Shown here: in pieces, positions 35,151-48,100 of the stretch
Layout: each line of letters opens with the position of its first letter
Position numbering within the stretch: position 1 is the stretch's first letter
Assembly: GCA_040954595.2 (NCBI GenBank)
Contig: CM082580.2
Coordinates: forward strand, 14,692,359 to 14,756,358
Length of the DNA stretch: 64,000 nt
Direction: 5' to 3'
Source of the DNA: Balanoglossus misakiensis
Lineage: Eukaryota > Hemichordata
The notes under the pieces: generated by a model
Database searches by the model: none
What the model saw: the letters and a program-made list of their open reading frames with translations, nothing else
What the model was told of the DNA's origin: nothing
Translations under genes and position numbers: made by a program

Positions 35151-38100
35151 CGCAACTTGGCCCGGATTCACAGGAAGTCGCCATCAACTTGGCCCAGATT
35201 CACCGCGCCGTTACGACAGGAAGTCGCCGGCAACTTGGCCCAGATTCACCGCGCCGTTACCACCGGAAGTCGCTGGCAACTTGGCCCGGATTCACAGGAA
35301 GTCTCCGGCAACTTGGCCCAGATTCACCGCGCCGTTACCACCGGAAGTCGCCGGCAACTTGGCCCGGATTCACCGCGCCGTTACGACCGGAAGTCGCCGG
35401 CAACTTTGCCCAGATTCACCGCGCCGTTACGACAGGAAGTCGCCGGCAACTTTGCCCAGATTCACCGCGCCGTTACCACCGGAAGTCGCTGGCAACTTGG
35501 CCCGGATTCACAGGAAGTCTCCGGCAACTTGGCCCAGATTCACCGCGCCGTTACCACCGGAAGTCGCCGGCAACTTGGCCCGGATTCACCGCGCCGTTAC
35601 GACCGGAAGTCGCCGGCAACTTTGCCCGGATTCACCGCGCCGTTACGACCGGAAGTCGCCGGCAACTTTGCCCAGATTCACCGCGCCGTTACGACAGGAA
35701 GTCGCCGGCAACTTGGCTCAGTTTCACCGCTATTACCACCGGAAGTCGCCGGCAACTTGGCCCGAATTCACAGGAAGTCGCCATCAACTTGGCCCAGATT
35801 CACCGCGCCGTTACCACAGGAAATCAACGGCAACTTGGCCCAGATTCACCGCGCCGTTACCACCGGAAGTCGCCGGCAACTTGGCCCGGATTCACCGCGC
35901 CGTTACGACCGGAAGTCGCCGGCAACTTTGCCCAGATTCACCGCGCCGTTACCACCGGAAGTCGCTGGCAACTTGGCCCGGATTCACAGGAAGTCGCCAT
36001 CAACTTGGCCCGGATTCACCGCGCCGTTACGACCGGAAGTCGCCGGCAACTTTGCCCAGATTCACCGCGCCGTTACGACAGGAAGTCGCCGGCAACTTGG
36101 CTCAGTTTCACCGCGCCATTACCACCGGAAGTCGCCGGCAACTTGGCCCGGATTCACAGGAAGTCGCCATCAACTTGGCCCAGATTCACCGCGCCGTTAC
36201 CACAGGAAATCAACGACAACTTGGCCCAGATTCACCGTGCCGTTACGACCGGAAGTCGCCGGCAACTTTGCCCAGATTCACCGCGCCGTTACGACAGGAA
36301 GTCGGCGGCAACTTGGCCCGGATTCACAGGAAGTCGCCATCAACTTGGCCCGGATTCACCGCGCCGTTACGACCGGTAGTCGCCGGCAACTTTGCCCAGA
36401 TTCACCGCGCCGTTACGACAGGAAGTCGCCGGCAACTTGGCTCAGTTTCACCGCTATTACCACCGGAAGTCGCCGGCAACTTGGCCCGAATTCACAGGAA
36501 GTCGCCATCAACTTGGCCCAGATTCACCGCGCCGTTACCACAGGAAATCAACGGCAACTTGGCCCAGATTCACCGCGCCGTTACCACCGGAAGTCGCCGG
36601 CAACTTGGCCCGGATTCACCGCGTCGTTACGACCGGAAGTCGCCGGCAACTTGGCTCAGTTTCACCGCTATTACCACCGGAAGTCGCCGGCAACTTGGCC
36701 CGAATTCACAGGAAGTCGCCATCAACTTGGCCCTGATTCACCGCGCCGTTACCACAGGAAATCAACGGCAACTTGGCCCAGATTCACCGCGCCGTTACCA
36801 CCGGAAGTCGCCGGCAACTTGGCCCGGATTCACCGCGCCGTTACGACCGGAAGTCGCCGGCAACTTTGCCCAGATTCACCGCGCCGTTACCACCGGAAGT
36901 CGCTGGCAACTTGGCCCGGATTCACAGGAAGTCGCCATCAACTTTGCCCAGATTCACCGCGCCGTTACGACAGGAAGTCGCCGGCAACTTGGCTCAGTTT
37001 CACAGCGCCATTACCACCGGAAGTCGCCGGCAACTTGGCCCGGATTCACAGGAAGTCGCCATCAACTTGGCCCACAGGAAATCAACGGCAACTTGGCCCG
37101 GATTCACCGTGCCGTTACGACCGGAAGTCGCCGGCAACTTTGCCCAGATTCACCGCGCCGTTACGACAGGAAGTCGGCGGCAACTTGGCCCGGATTCACA
37201 GGAAGTCGCCAACAACTTGGCCCGGATTCACCGCGCCGTTACGACCGGTAGTCGCCGGCAACTTTGCCCAGATTCACCGCGCCGTTACGACAGGAAGTCG
37301 CCGGCAACTTGGCTCAGTTTCACCGCGCCATTACCACCGGAAGTCGCCGGCAACTTGGCCCGGATTCACAGGAAGTCGCCATCAACTTGGCCCAGATTCA
37401 CCGCGCCGTTACCACAGGAAATCAACGGCAACTTGGCCCGGATTCACCGCGCCGTTACGACCGGAAGTCGCCGGCAACTTTGCCCAGATTCACCGCGCCG
37501 TTACGACAGGAAGTCGCCGGCAACTTGGCTCAGTTTCACCGCTATTACCACCGGAAGTCGCCGCAACTTGGCCCGGATTCACAGGAAGTCGCCATCAACT
37601 TGGCCCAGATTCACCGCGCCGTTACGACAGGAAGTCGCCGGCAACTTGGCCCAGATTCACCGCGCCGTTACCACCGGAAGTCGCTGGCAACTTGGCCCGG
37701 ATTCACAGGAAGTCTCCGGCAACTTGGCCCAGATTCACCGCGCCGTTACCACCGGAAGTCGCCGGCAACTTGGCCCGGATTCACCGCGCCGTTACGACCG
37801 GAAGTCGCCGGCAACTTTGCCCAGATTCACCGCGCCGTTACGACAGGAAGTCGCCGGCAACTTTGCCCAGATTCACCGCGCCGTTACCACCGGAAGTCGC
37901 TGGCAACTTGGCCCGGATTCACAGGAAGTCTCCGGCAACTTGGCCCAGATTCACCGCGCCGTTACCACCGGAAGTCGCCGGCAACTTGGCCCGGATTCAC
38001 CGCGCCGTTACGACCGGAAGTCGCCGGCAACTTTGCCCGGATTCACCGCGCCGTTACGACCGGAAGTCGCCGGCAACTTTGCCCAGATTCACCGCGCCGT

Positions 38101-39972
38101 TACGACAGGAAGTCGCCGGCAACTTGGCTCAGTTTCACCGCTATTACCACCGGAAGTCGCCGGCAACTTGGCCCGAATTCACAGGAAGTCGCCATCAACT
38201 TGGCCCAGATTCACCGCGCCGTTACCACAGGAAATCAACGGCAACTTGGCCCAGATTCACCGCGCCGTTACCACCGGAAGTCGCCGGCAACTTGGCCCGG
38301 ATTCACCGCGCCGTTACGACCGGAAGTCGCCGGCAACTTTGCCCAGATTCACCGCGCCGTTACCACCGGAAGTCGCTGGCAACTTGGCCCGGATTCACAG
38401 GAAGTCGCCATCAACTTGGCCCGGATTCACCGCGCCGTTACGACCGGAAGTCGCCGGCAACTTTGCCCAGATTCACCGCGCCGTTACGACAGGAAGTCGC
38501 CGGCAACTTGGCTCAGTTTCACCGCGCCATTACCACCGGAAGTCGCCGGCAACTTGGCCCGGATTCACAGGAAGTCGCCATCAACTTGGCCCAGATTCAC
38601 CGCGCCGTTACCACAGGAAATCAACGACAACTTGGCCCAGATTCACCGTGCCGTTACGACCGGAAGTCGCCGGCAACTTTGCCCAGATTCACCGCGCCGT
38701 TACGACAGGAAGTCGGCGGCAACTTGGCCCGGATTCACAGGAAGTCGCCATCAACTTGGCCCGGATTCACCGCGCCGTTACGACCGGTAGTCGCCGGCAA
38801 CTTTGCCCAGATTCACCGCGCCGTTACGACAGGAAGTCGCCGGCAACTTGGCTCAGTTTCACCGCGCCATTACCACCGGAAGTCGCCGGCAACTTGGCCC
38901 GGATTCACAGGAAGTCGCCATCAACTTGGCCCAGATTCACCGCGCCGTTACCACAGGAAATCAACGGCAACTTGGCCCAGATTCACCGCGCCGTTACCAC
39001 CGGAAGTCGCCGGCAACTTGGCCCGGATTCACCGCGCCGTTACGACCAGAAGTCGCCGGCAACTTGGCTCAGTTTCACCGCTATTACCACCGGAAGTCAC
39101 CGGCAACTTGGCCCGAATTCACAGGAAGTCGCCATCAACTTGGCCCTGATTCACCGCGCCGTTACCACAGGAAATCAACGGCAACTTGGCCCAGATTCAC
39201 CGCGCCGTTACCACCGGAAGTCGCCGGCAACTTGGCCCGGATTCACCGCGCCGTTACGACCGGAAGTCGCCGGCAACTTTGCCAAGATTCACCGCGCCGT
39301 TACCACCGGAAGTCGCTGGCAACTTGGCCCAGATTCACAGGAAGTCGCCATCAACTTTGCCCAGATTCACCGCGCCGTTACGACAGGAAGTCGCCGGTAA
39401 CTTGGCTCAGTTTCACAGCGCCATTACCACCGGAAGTCGCCGGCAACTTGGCCCGGATTCACAGGAAGTCGCCATCAACTTGGCCCACAGGAAATCAACG
39501 GCAACTTGGGCCGGATTCACCGTGCCGTTACGACCGGAAGTCGCCGGCAACTTTGCCCAGATTCACCGCGCCGTTACGACAGGAAGTCGGCGGCAACTTG
39601 GCCCGGATTCACAGGAAGTCGCCATCAACTTGGCCCGGATTCACCGCGCCGTTACGACCGGTAGTCGCCGGCAACTTTGCCCAGATTCACAACGCCGTTA
39701 CGACAGGAAGTCGCCGGCAACTTGGCTCAGTTTCACCGCGCCATTACCACCGGAAGTCGCCGGCAACTTGGCCCGGATTCACAGGAAGTCGCCATCAACT
39801 TGGCCCAGATTCACCGCGCCGTTACCACAGGAAATCAACGGCAACTTGGCCCGGATTCACCGCGCCGTTACGACCGGAAGTCGCCGGCAACTTTGCCCAG
39901 ATTCACCGCGCCGTTACGACAGGAAGTCGCCGGCAACTTGGCTCAGTTTCACCGCTATTACCACCGGAAGTC
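35151..39972. repeat. 2,411-bp higher-order duplication inside SatC
   Basis: The order of unit variants from 35151 to 37561 repeats at 37562-39972 with an offset of 2411 bp. Start and end points of open frames shift by 2411-2413 bp (for example 36379 to 38790, and 36773 to 39186). A partial third copy of the beginning occurs near 41316-42080. Only scattered substitutions separate the copies by eye. Confidence 0.8.
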
Positions 39973-42091
39973 GCCGGCAACTTGGCCCGGATTCACAGGA
40001 AGTCGCCATCAACTTGGCCCAGATTCACCGCGCCATTACCACAGGAAATCAACGGCAACTTGGCCCGGATTCACCGCGCCGTTACGACCGGAAGTCGCCG
40101 GCAACTTTGCCCAGATTAACCGCGCAGTTACGACAGGAAGTCGCCGGCAACCTGGCCCAGTTTCACCGCGCCGTTACCACCGGAAGTCGCTGGCAACTTG
40201 GCCCGGATTCACAGGAAGTCTCCGGCAACTTGGCCCGGATTCACCGCGCCGTTACGACCGGAAGTCGCCGCAACTTGGCCCGGATTCACCGCGCCGTTAC
40301 CACAGGAAGTCGCCGGCAACTTAGCCTAGATTCACCGCGCCGTTACGACCGGAAGTCGCCGCAACTTGGCCCGGATTCACAGGAAGTCGGCATCAACTTG
40401 GCCCAGATTCACCGCGCCATTACCACAGGAAATCGCCGGCAACTTGGCCCAGATTCACCGCGCCGTTACGACAGGAAGTCGCCGGCAACTTGGCCCAGAT
40501 TCACCGCGCCGTTACCACCGGAAGTCGCTGGCAACTTGGCCCGGATTCACAGGAAGTCTCCGGCAACTTGGCCCAGATTCACCGCGCCGTTACCACCGGA
40601 AGTCGCCGGCAACTTGGCCAGGATTCACCGCGCCGTTACGACAGGAAGTCGCCGGCAACTTGGCCCGGATTCACAGGAAGTCTCCGGCAACTTGGCCCAG
40701 ATTCACCGCGCCGTTACCACCGGAAGTCGCTGGCAACTTGGCCCGGATTCACCGCGCCGTTACGACAGGAAGTCGCCGCAACTTGGCCCGGATTCACAGG
40801 AAGTCGCCATCAACTTGGCCCAGATTCACCGCGCCGTTACGACAGGAAGTCGCCGGCAACTTGGCCCAGATTCACCGCGCCGTTACCACCGGAAGTCGCT
40901 GGCAACTTGGCCCGGATTCACAGGAAGTCTCCGGCAACTTGGCCCAGACTCACCGCGCCGTTACCACCGGAAGTCGCCGGCAACTTGGCCCGGATTCACC
41001 GCGCCGTTACGACCGGAAGTCGCCGGCAACTTGGCCCGGATTCACAGGAAGTCGCCATCAACTTGGCCCAGATTCACCGCGCCGTTACCACAGGAAATCA
41101 AAGGCAACTTGGCCCGGATTCACAGGAAGTCTCCGGCAACTTGGCCCGGATTCACCGCGCCGTTACGACCGGAAGTCGCCGGCAACTTTGCCCAGATTCA
41201 CCGCGCCGTTACGACAGGAAGTCGCCGGCAACTTGGCCCGGATTCACCGTGCCGTTACGACCGGAAGTCGCCGGCAACTTGGCCTGGATTCACCGCGCCG
41301 TTACGACCGGAAGTCGCCGCAACTTGGCCCGGATTCACAGGAAGTCGCCATCAACTTGGCCCAGATTCACCGCGCCGTTACGACAGGAAGTCGCCGGCAA
41401 CTTGGCCCAGATTCACCGCGCCGTTACCACCGGAAGTCGCTGGCAACTTGGCCCGGATTCACAGGAAGTCTCCGGCAACTTGGCCCAGATTCACCGCGCC
41501 GTTACCACCGGAAGTCGCCGGCAACTTGGCCCGGATTCACCGCGCCGTTACGACCGGAAGTCGCCGGCAACTTTGCCAAGATTCACCGCGCCGTTACGAC
41601 AGGAAGTCGCCGGCAACTTTGCCCAGATTCACCGCGCCGTTACCACCGGAAGTCGCTGGCAACTTGGCCCGGATTCACAGGAAGTCTCCGGCAACTTGGC
41701 CCAGATTCACCGCGCCGTTACCACCGGAAGTCGCCGGCAACTTGGCCCGGATTCACCGCGCCGTTACGACCGGAAGTCGCCGGCAACTTTGCCCGGATTC
41801 ACCGCGCCGTTACGACCGGAAGTCGCCGGCAACTTTGCCCAGATTCACCGCGCCGTTACGACAGGAAGTCGCCGGCAACTTGGCTCAGTTTCACCGCTAT
41901 TACCACCGGAAGTCGCCGGCAACTTGGCCCGAATTCACAGGAAGTCGCCATCAACTTGGCCCAGATTCACCGCGCCGTTACCACAGGAAATCAACGGCAA
42001 CTTGGCCCAGATTCACCGCGCCGTTACCACCGGAAGTCGCCGGCAACTTGGCCCGGATTCACCGCGCCGTTACGACCGGAAGTCGCCGGCA

Positions 42092-45000
42092 ACTTTCACC
42101 GCGCCGTTACGAACGGTAGTCGCCGGCAACTTTGCCCAGATTCACCGCGCCGTTACGACAGGAAGTCGCCGGCAACTTGGCTCAGTTTCACCGCGCCATT
42201 ACCACCGGAAGTCGCCGGCAACTTGGCCCGGATTCACAGGAAGTCGCCATCAACTTGGCCCAGATTCACCGCGCCGTTACCACAGGAAATCAACGGCAAC
42301 TTGGCCCAGATTCACCGCGCCGTTACCACCGGAAGTCGCCGGCAACTTGGCCCGGATTCACCGCGCCGTTACGACCGGAAGTCGCCGGCAACTTGGCTCA
42401 GTTTCACCGCTATTACCACCGGAAGTCGCCGGCAACTTGGCCCGAATTCACAGGAAGTCGCCATCAACTTGGCCCAGATTCACCGCGCCGTTACCACAGG
42501 AAGTCGCCGGCAACTTGGCCGAGATTCACCGCGCTGTTACGACCGGAAGTCGCCGCAACTTGGCCCGGATTCACAGGAAGTCGCCATCAACTTGGCCCAG
42601 ATTCACCGCGCCGTTACGACAGGAAGTCGCCGGCAACTTGGCCCAGATTCACCGCGCCGTTACCACCGGAAGTCGCTGGCAACTTGGCCCGGATTCACAG
42701 GAAGTCTCCGGCAACTTGGCCCAGATTCACCGCGCCGTTACCACCGGAAGTCGCCGGCAACTTGGCCCGGATTCACCGCGCCGTTACGACCGGAAGTCGC
42801 CGGCAACTTGGCCCGGATTCACAGGAAGTCGCCATCAACTTGGCCCAGATTCACCGCGCCGTTACCACAGGAAATCAACGGCAACTTGGCCCGGATTCAC
42901 CGCGCCGTTACGACCGGAAGTCGCCGGCAACTTTGCCCAGATTAACCGCGCAGTTACGACAGGAAGTCGCCGGCAACCTGGCCCAGTTTCACCGCGCCGT
43001 TACCACCGGAAGTCGCTGGCAACTTGGCCCGGATTCACAGGAAGTCTCCGGCAACTTGGCCCGGATTCACCGCGCCGTTACGACCGGAAGTCGCCGGCAA
43101 CTTTGCCCAGATTCACCGCGCCGTTACGACAGGACGTCGCCGGCAACTTGGCCCGGATTCACCGCGCCGTTACGACCGGAAGTCGCCGGACATTGGCCTG
43201 GATTCACCGCGCCGTTACGACCGGAAGTCGCCGCAACTTGACCCGGATTCACCGCGCCGTTACCACAGGAAGTCGCCGGCAACTTGGCCTAGATTCACCG
43301 CGCCGTTACGACCGGAAGTCGCCGCAACTTGGCCCGGATTCACAGGAAGTCGGCATCAACTTGGCCCAGATTCACCGCGCCATTACCACAGGAAATCGCC
43401 GGCAACTTGGCCCAGATTCACCGCACCGTTACGACAGGAAGTCGCCGGCAACTTGGCCCAGATTCACCGCGCCGTTACCACCGGAAGTCGCTGGCAACTC
43501 GGCCCGGATTCACAGGAAGTCTCCGGCAACTTGGCCCAGATTCACCGCGCCGTTACCACCGGAAGTCGCCGGCAACTTGGCCCGGATTCACCGCGCCGTT
43601 ACGACAGGAAGTCGCCGGCAACTTTCACCGCGCCGTTACGAACGGTAGTCGCCGGCAACTTTGCCCAGATTCACCGCGCCGTTACGACAGGAAGTCGCCG
43701 GCAACTTGGCTCAGTTTCACCGCGCCATTACCACCGGAAGTCGCCGGCAACTTGGCCCGGATTCACAGGAAGTCGCCATCAACTTGGCCCAGATTCACCG
43801 CGCCGTTACCACAGGAAATCAACGGCAACTTGGCCCAGATTCACCGCGCCGTTACCACCGGAAGTCGCCGGCAACTTGGCCCGGATTCACCGCGCCGTTA
43901 CGACCGGAAGTCGCCGGCAACTTGGCTCAGTTTCACCGCTATTACCACCGGAAGTCGCCGGCAACTTGGCCCGAATTCACAGGAAGTCGCCATCAACTTG
44001 GCCCAGATTCACCGCGCCGTTACCACAGGAAGTCGCCGGCAACTTGGCCGAGATTCACCGCGCTGTTACGACCGGAAGTCGCCGCAACTTGGCCCGGATT
44101 CACAGGAAGTCGCCATCAACTTGGCCCAGATTCACCGCGCCGTTACGACAGGAAGTCGCCGGCAACTTGGCCCAGATTCACCGCGCCGTTACCACCGGAA
44201 GTCGCTGGCAACTTGGCCCGGATTCACAGGAAGTCTCCGGCAACTTGGCCCAGATTCACCGCGCCGTTACCACCGGAAGTCGCCGGCAACTTGGCCCGGA
44301 TTCACCGCGCCGTTACGACCGGAAGTCGCCGGCAACTTGGCCCGGATTCACAGGAAGTCGCCATCAACTTGGCCCAGATTCACCGCGCCGTTACCACAGG
44401 AAATCAACGGCAACTTGGCCCGGATTCACCGCGCCGTTACGACCGGAAGTCGCCGGCAACTTTGCCCAGATTAACCGCGCAGTTACGACAGGAAGTCGCC
44501 GGCAACCTGGCCCAGTTTCACCGCGCCGTTACCACCGGAAGTCGCTGGCAACTTGGCCCGGATTCACAGGAAGTCTCCGGCAACTTGGCCCGGATTCACC
44601 GCGCCGTTACGACCGGAAGTCGCCGGCAACTTTGCCCAGATTCACCGCGCCGTTACGACAGGACGTCGCCGGCAACTTGGCCCGGATTCACCGCGCCGTT
44701 ACGACCGGAAGTCGCCGGACATTGGCCTGGATTCACCGCGCCGTTACGACCGGAAGTCGCCGCAACTTGACCCGGATTCACCGCGCCGTTACCACAGGAA
44801 GTCGCCGGCAACTTGGCCTAGATTCACCGCGCCGTTACGACCGGAAGTCGCCGCAACTTGGCCCGGATTCACAGGAAGTCGGCATCAACTTGGCCCAGAT
44901 TCACCGCGCCATTACCACAGGAAATCGCCGGCAACTTGGCCCAGATTCACCGCACCGTTACGACAGGAAGTCGCCGGCAACTTGGCCCAGATTCACCGCG

Positions 45001-45149
45001 CCGTTACCACCGGAAGTCGCTGGCAACTCGGCCCGGATTCACAGGAAGTCTCCGGCAACTTGGCCCAGATTCACCGCGCCGTTACCACCGGAAGTCGCCG
45101 GCAACTTGGCCCGGATTCACCGCGCCGTTACGACAGGAAGTCGCCGGCA
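42092..45149. repeat. 1,529-bp tandem duplication at the distal end of SatC
   Basis: 42092-43620 and 43621-45149 appear identical at an offset of 1529 bp, including rare private variants such as ACGAACGGTAGTCGCC, CAGATTAACCGCGCAG, CAGGACGTCGCC and CGGACATTGGCC. The second copy ends exactly where SatD starts. Confidence 0.88.
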
Positions 45150-48100
45150 ACTTGGCCGCCAGGTTGCCACCGGAAGTTGTTGGAGGCCAACCTGATACCC
45201 AACCCCTTCTCCGACCGCCAGGTTGCCACCGGAAGTTGTTGGAGGCCAACCTGATACCCAACCCCTTCTCCGACCGCCAGGTTGCCACCGGAAGTTGTTG
45301 GAGGCCAACCTGATACCCAACCCCTTCTCCGACCGCCAGGTTGCCACCGGAAGTTGTTGGAGGCCAACCTGATACCCAACCCCTTCTCCGACCGCCAGGT
45401 TGCCACCGGAAGTTGTAGGAGGCCTACCTGATACCCAACCCCTTCTGCGACCGCCAGGTTACCACCGGAAGTTGTAGGAGGCCAACCTGATACCCAACCC
45501 CTTCTGCGACCGCCAGGTTACCACCGGAAGTTGTAGGAGGCCAACCTGATACCCAACCCCTTCTCCGACCGCCAGGTTACCACCGGAAGTTGTAGGAGGC
45601 CAACCTGATACCCAACCCCTTCTCCGACCGCCAGGTTACCACCGGAAGTTGTAGGAGGCCAACCTGATACCCAACCCCTTCTCCGACCGCCAGGTTACCA
45701 CCGGAAGTTGTAGGAGGCCAACCTGATACCCAACCCCTTCTCCGACCGCCAGGTTACCACCGGAAGTTGTAGGAGGCCAACCTGATACCCAACCCCTTCT
45801 CCGACCGCCAGGTTACCACCGGAAGTTGTAGGAGGCCAACCTGATACCCAACCCCTTCTCCGACCGCCAGGTTACCACCGGAAGCTGGAGGAGGCCAACC
45901 TGATACCCAACCCCTTCTTCGACCGCCAGGTTACCACCGGAAGCTGGAGGAGGCCAACCTGATACCCAACCCCTTCTTCGACCGCCAGGTTACCACCGGA
46001 AGCTGGAGGAGGCCAACCTGATACCCAACCCCTTCTTCGACCGCCAGGTTACCACCGGAAGCTGTAGGAGGCCAACCTGATACCCAACCCCTTCTTCGAC
46101 CGCCAGGTTACCACCGGAAGCTGTAGGAGGCCAACCTGATACCCAAACCCTTCTTCGACCGCCAGGTTACCACCGGAAGCTGTAGGAGGCCAACCTGATA
46201 CCCAAACCCTTCTTCGACCGCCACGTTACCACCGGAAGCTGGAGGAGGCCAACCTGATACCCAACCCCTTCTTCGACCGCCAGGTTACCACCCCTTCTTT
46301 GACCGCCAGGTTACCACCGGAAGTTGGAGGCCAACCTGATACCCAACCCCTTCTTCGACCGCCAGGTTACCACCGGAAGCTGTGGGAGGCCAACCTGATA
46401 CCCAACCCCTTCTTCGACCGCCAGGTTACCACCGGAAGCTGTAGGAGGCCAACCTGATACCCAAACCCTTCTTCGACCGCCAGGTTACCACCGGAAGCTG
46501 TAGGAGGCCAACCTGATACCCAAACCCTTCTTCGACCGCCAGGTTACCACCGGAAGCTGTAGGAGGCCAACCTGATACCCAAACCCTTCTTCGACCGCCA
46601 GGTTACCACCGGAAGCTGTAGGAGGCCAACCTGATACCCAAACCCTTCTTCGACCGCCAGGTTACCACCGGAAGCTGTAGGAGGCCAACCTGATACCCAA
46701 ACCCTTCTTCGACCGCCAGGTTACCACCGGAAGCTGTAGGAGGCCAACCTGATACCCAAACCCTTCTTCGACCGCCAGGTTACCACCGGAAGCTGTAGGA
46801 GGCCAACCTGATACCCAAACCCTTCTTCGACCGCCAGGTTACCACCGGAAGCTGTAGGAGGCCAACCTGATACCCAACCCCTTCTCCGACCGCCAGGTTA
46901 CCACCGGAAGCTGTAGGAGGCCAACCTGATACCCAACCCCTTCTCCGACCGCCAGGTTACCACCGGAAGCTGTAGGAGGCCAACCTGATACCCAACCCCT
47001 TCTCCGACCGCCAGGTTACCACCGGAAGCTGTAGGAGGCCAACCTGATACCCAAACCCTTCTCCGACCGCCAGGTTACCACCGGAAGCTGTAGGAGGCCA
47101 ACCTGATACCCAAACCCTTCTCCGACCGCCAGGTTACCACCGGAAGCTGTAGGAGGCCAACCTGATACCCAAACCCTTCTCCGACCGCCAGGTTACCACC
47201 GGAAGCTGTAGGAGGCCAACCTGATACCCAAACCCTTCTCCGACCGCCAGGTTACCACCGGAAGCTGTAGGAGGCCAACCTGATACCCAAACCCTTCTCC
47301 GACCGCCAGGTTACCACCGGAAGCTGTAGGAGGCCAACCTGATACCCAAACCCTTCTCCGACCGCCAGGTTACCACCGGAAGCTGTAGGAGGCCAACCTG
47401 ATACCCAAACCCTTCTCCGACCGCCAGGTTACCACCGGAAGCTGTAGGAGGCCAACCTGATACCCAAACCCTTCTCCGACCGCCAGGTTACCACCGGAAG
47501 CTGTAGGAGGCCAACCTGATACCCAAACCCTTCTCCGACCGCCAGGTTACCACCGGAAGCTGTAGGAGGCCAACCTGATACCCAAACCCTTCTCCGACCG
47601 CCAGGTTACCACCGGAAGCTGTAGGAGGCCAACCTGATACCCAAACCCTTCTCCGACCGCCAGGTTACCACCGGAAGCTGTAGGAGGCCAACCTGATACC
47701 CAAACCCTTCTCCGACCGCCAGGTTACCACCGGAAGCTGTAGGAGGCCAACCTGATACCCAAACCCTTCTCCGACCGCCAGGTTACCACCGGAAGCTGTA
47801 GGAGGCCAACCTGATACCCAAACCCTTCTCCGACCGCCAGGTTACCACCGGAAGCTGTAGGAGGCCAACCTGATACCCAAACCCTTCTCCGACCGCCAGG
47901 TTACCACCGGAAGCTGTAGGAGGCCAACCTGATACCCAAACCCTTCTCCGACCGCCAGGTTACCACCGGAAGCTGTAGGAGGCCAACCTGATACCCAAAC
48001 CCTTCTCCGACCGCCAGGTTACCACCGGAAGCTGGAGGAGGCCAACCTGATACCCAAACCCTTCTCCGACCGCCAGGTTACCACCGGAAGCTGGAGGAGG

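Larger units (their letters stand above)
31483..45149. repeat. SatC: 13.7-kb satellite of alternating 46-bp and 32-bp units
   Basis: The long unit (46 bp) has TTCACCGCGCCGTTAC, then (C/G)AC(C/A)GGAAGTCGCCGG, then CAACTTGGCCC(G/A)GA. The short unit (32 bp) lacks the middle and reads TTCACAGGAAGTCGCCATCA followed by ACTTGGCCC(G/A)GA. Single-base variants (CAACTTTGCC, TCGCTGG, AAATCAACGG) combine into mosaics. Plus-strand stop codons are nearly absent and the unit lengths shift frame, which produces overlapping open frames up to 2001 codons (31246-37251). These show no start context, no domain and repeat-locked composition, so I do not call them genes. Confidence 0.95.

Noticed and set aside
31483-45149. 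CRISPR-like arrangement of short direct repeats with variable pieces between
   Set aside because: The 'spacers' are themselves repeat variants, unit lengths are 46 and 32 bp in a eukaryotic subtelomere, and no cas genes exist. It is a satellite.
31200-45313. Open frames of 300-2001 codons as possible giant repeat proteins
   Set aside because: Several overlap in all three plus frames over the same DNA, as expected from a stop-free unit whose length is not a multiple of three. No domain, intron signal or start context supports them.
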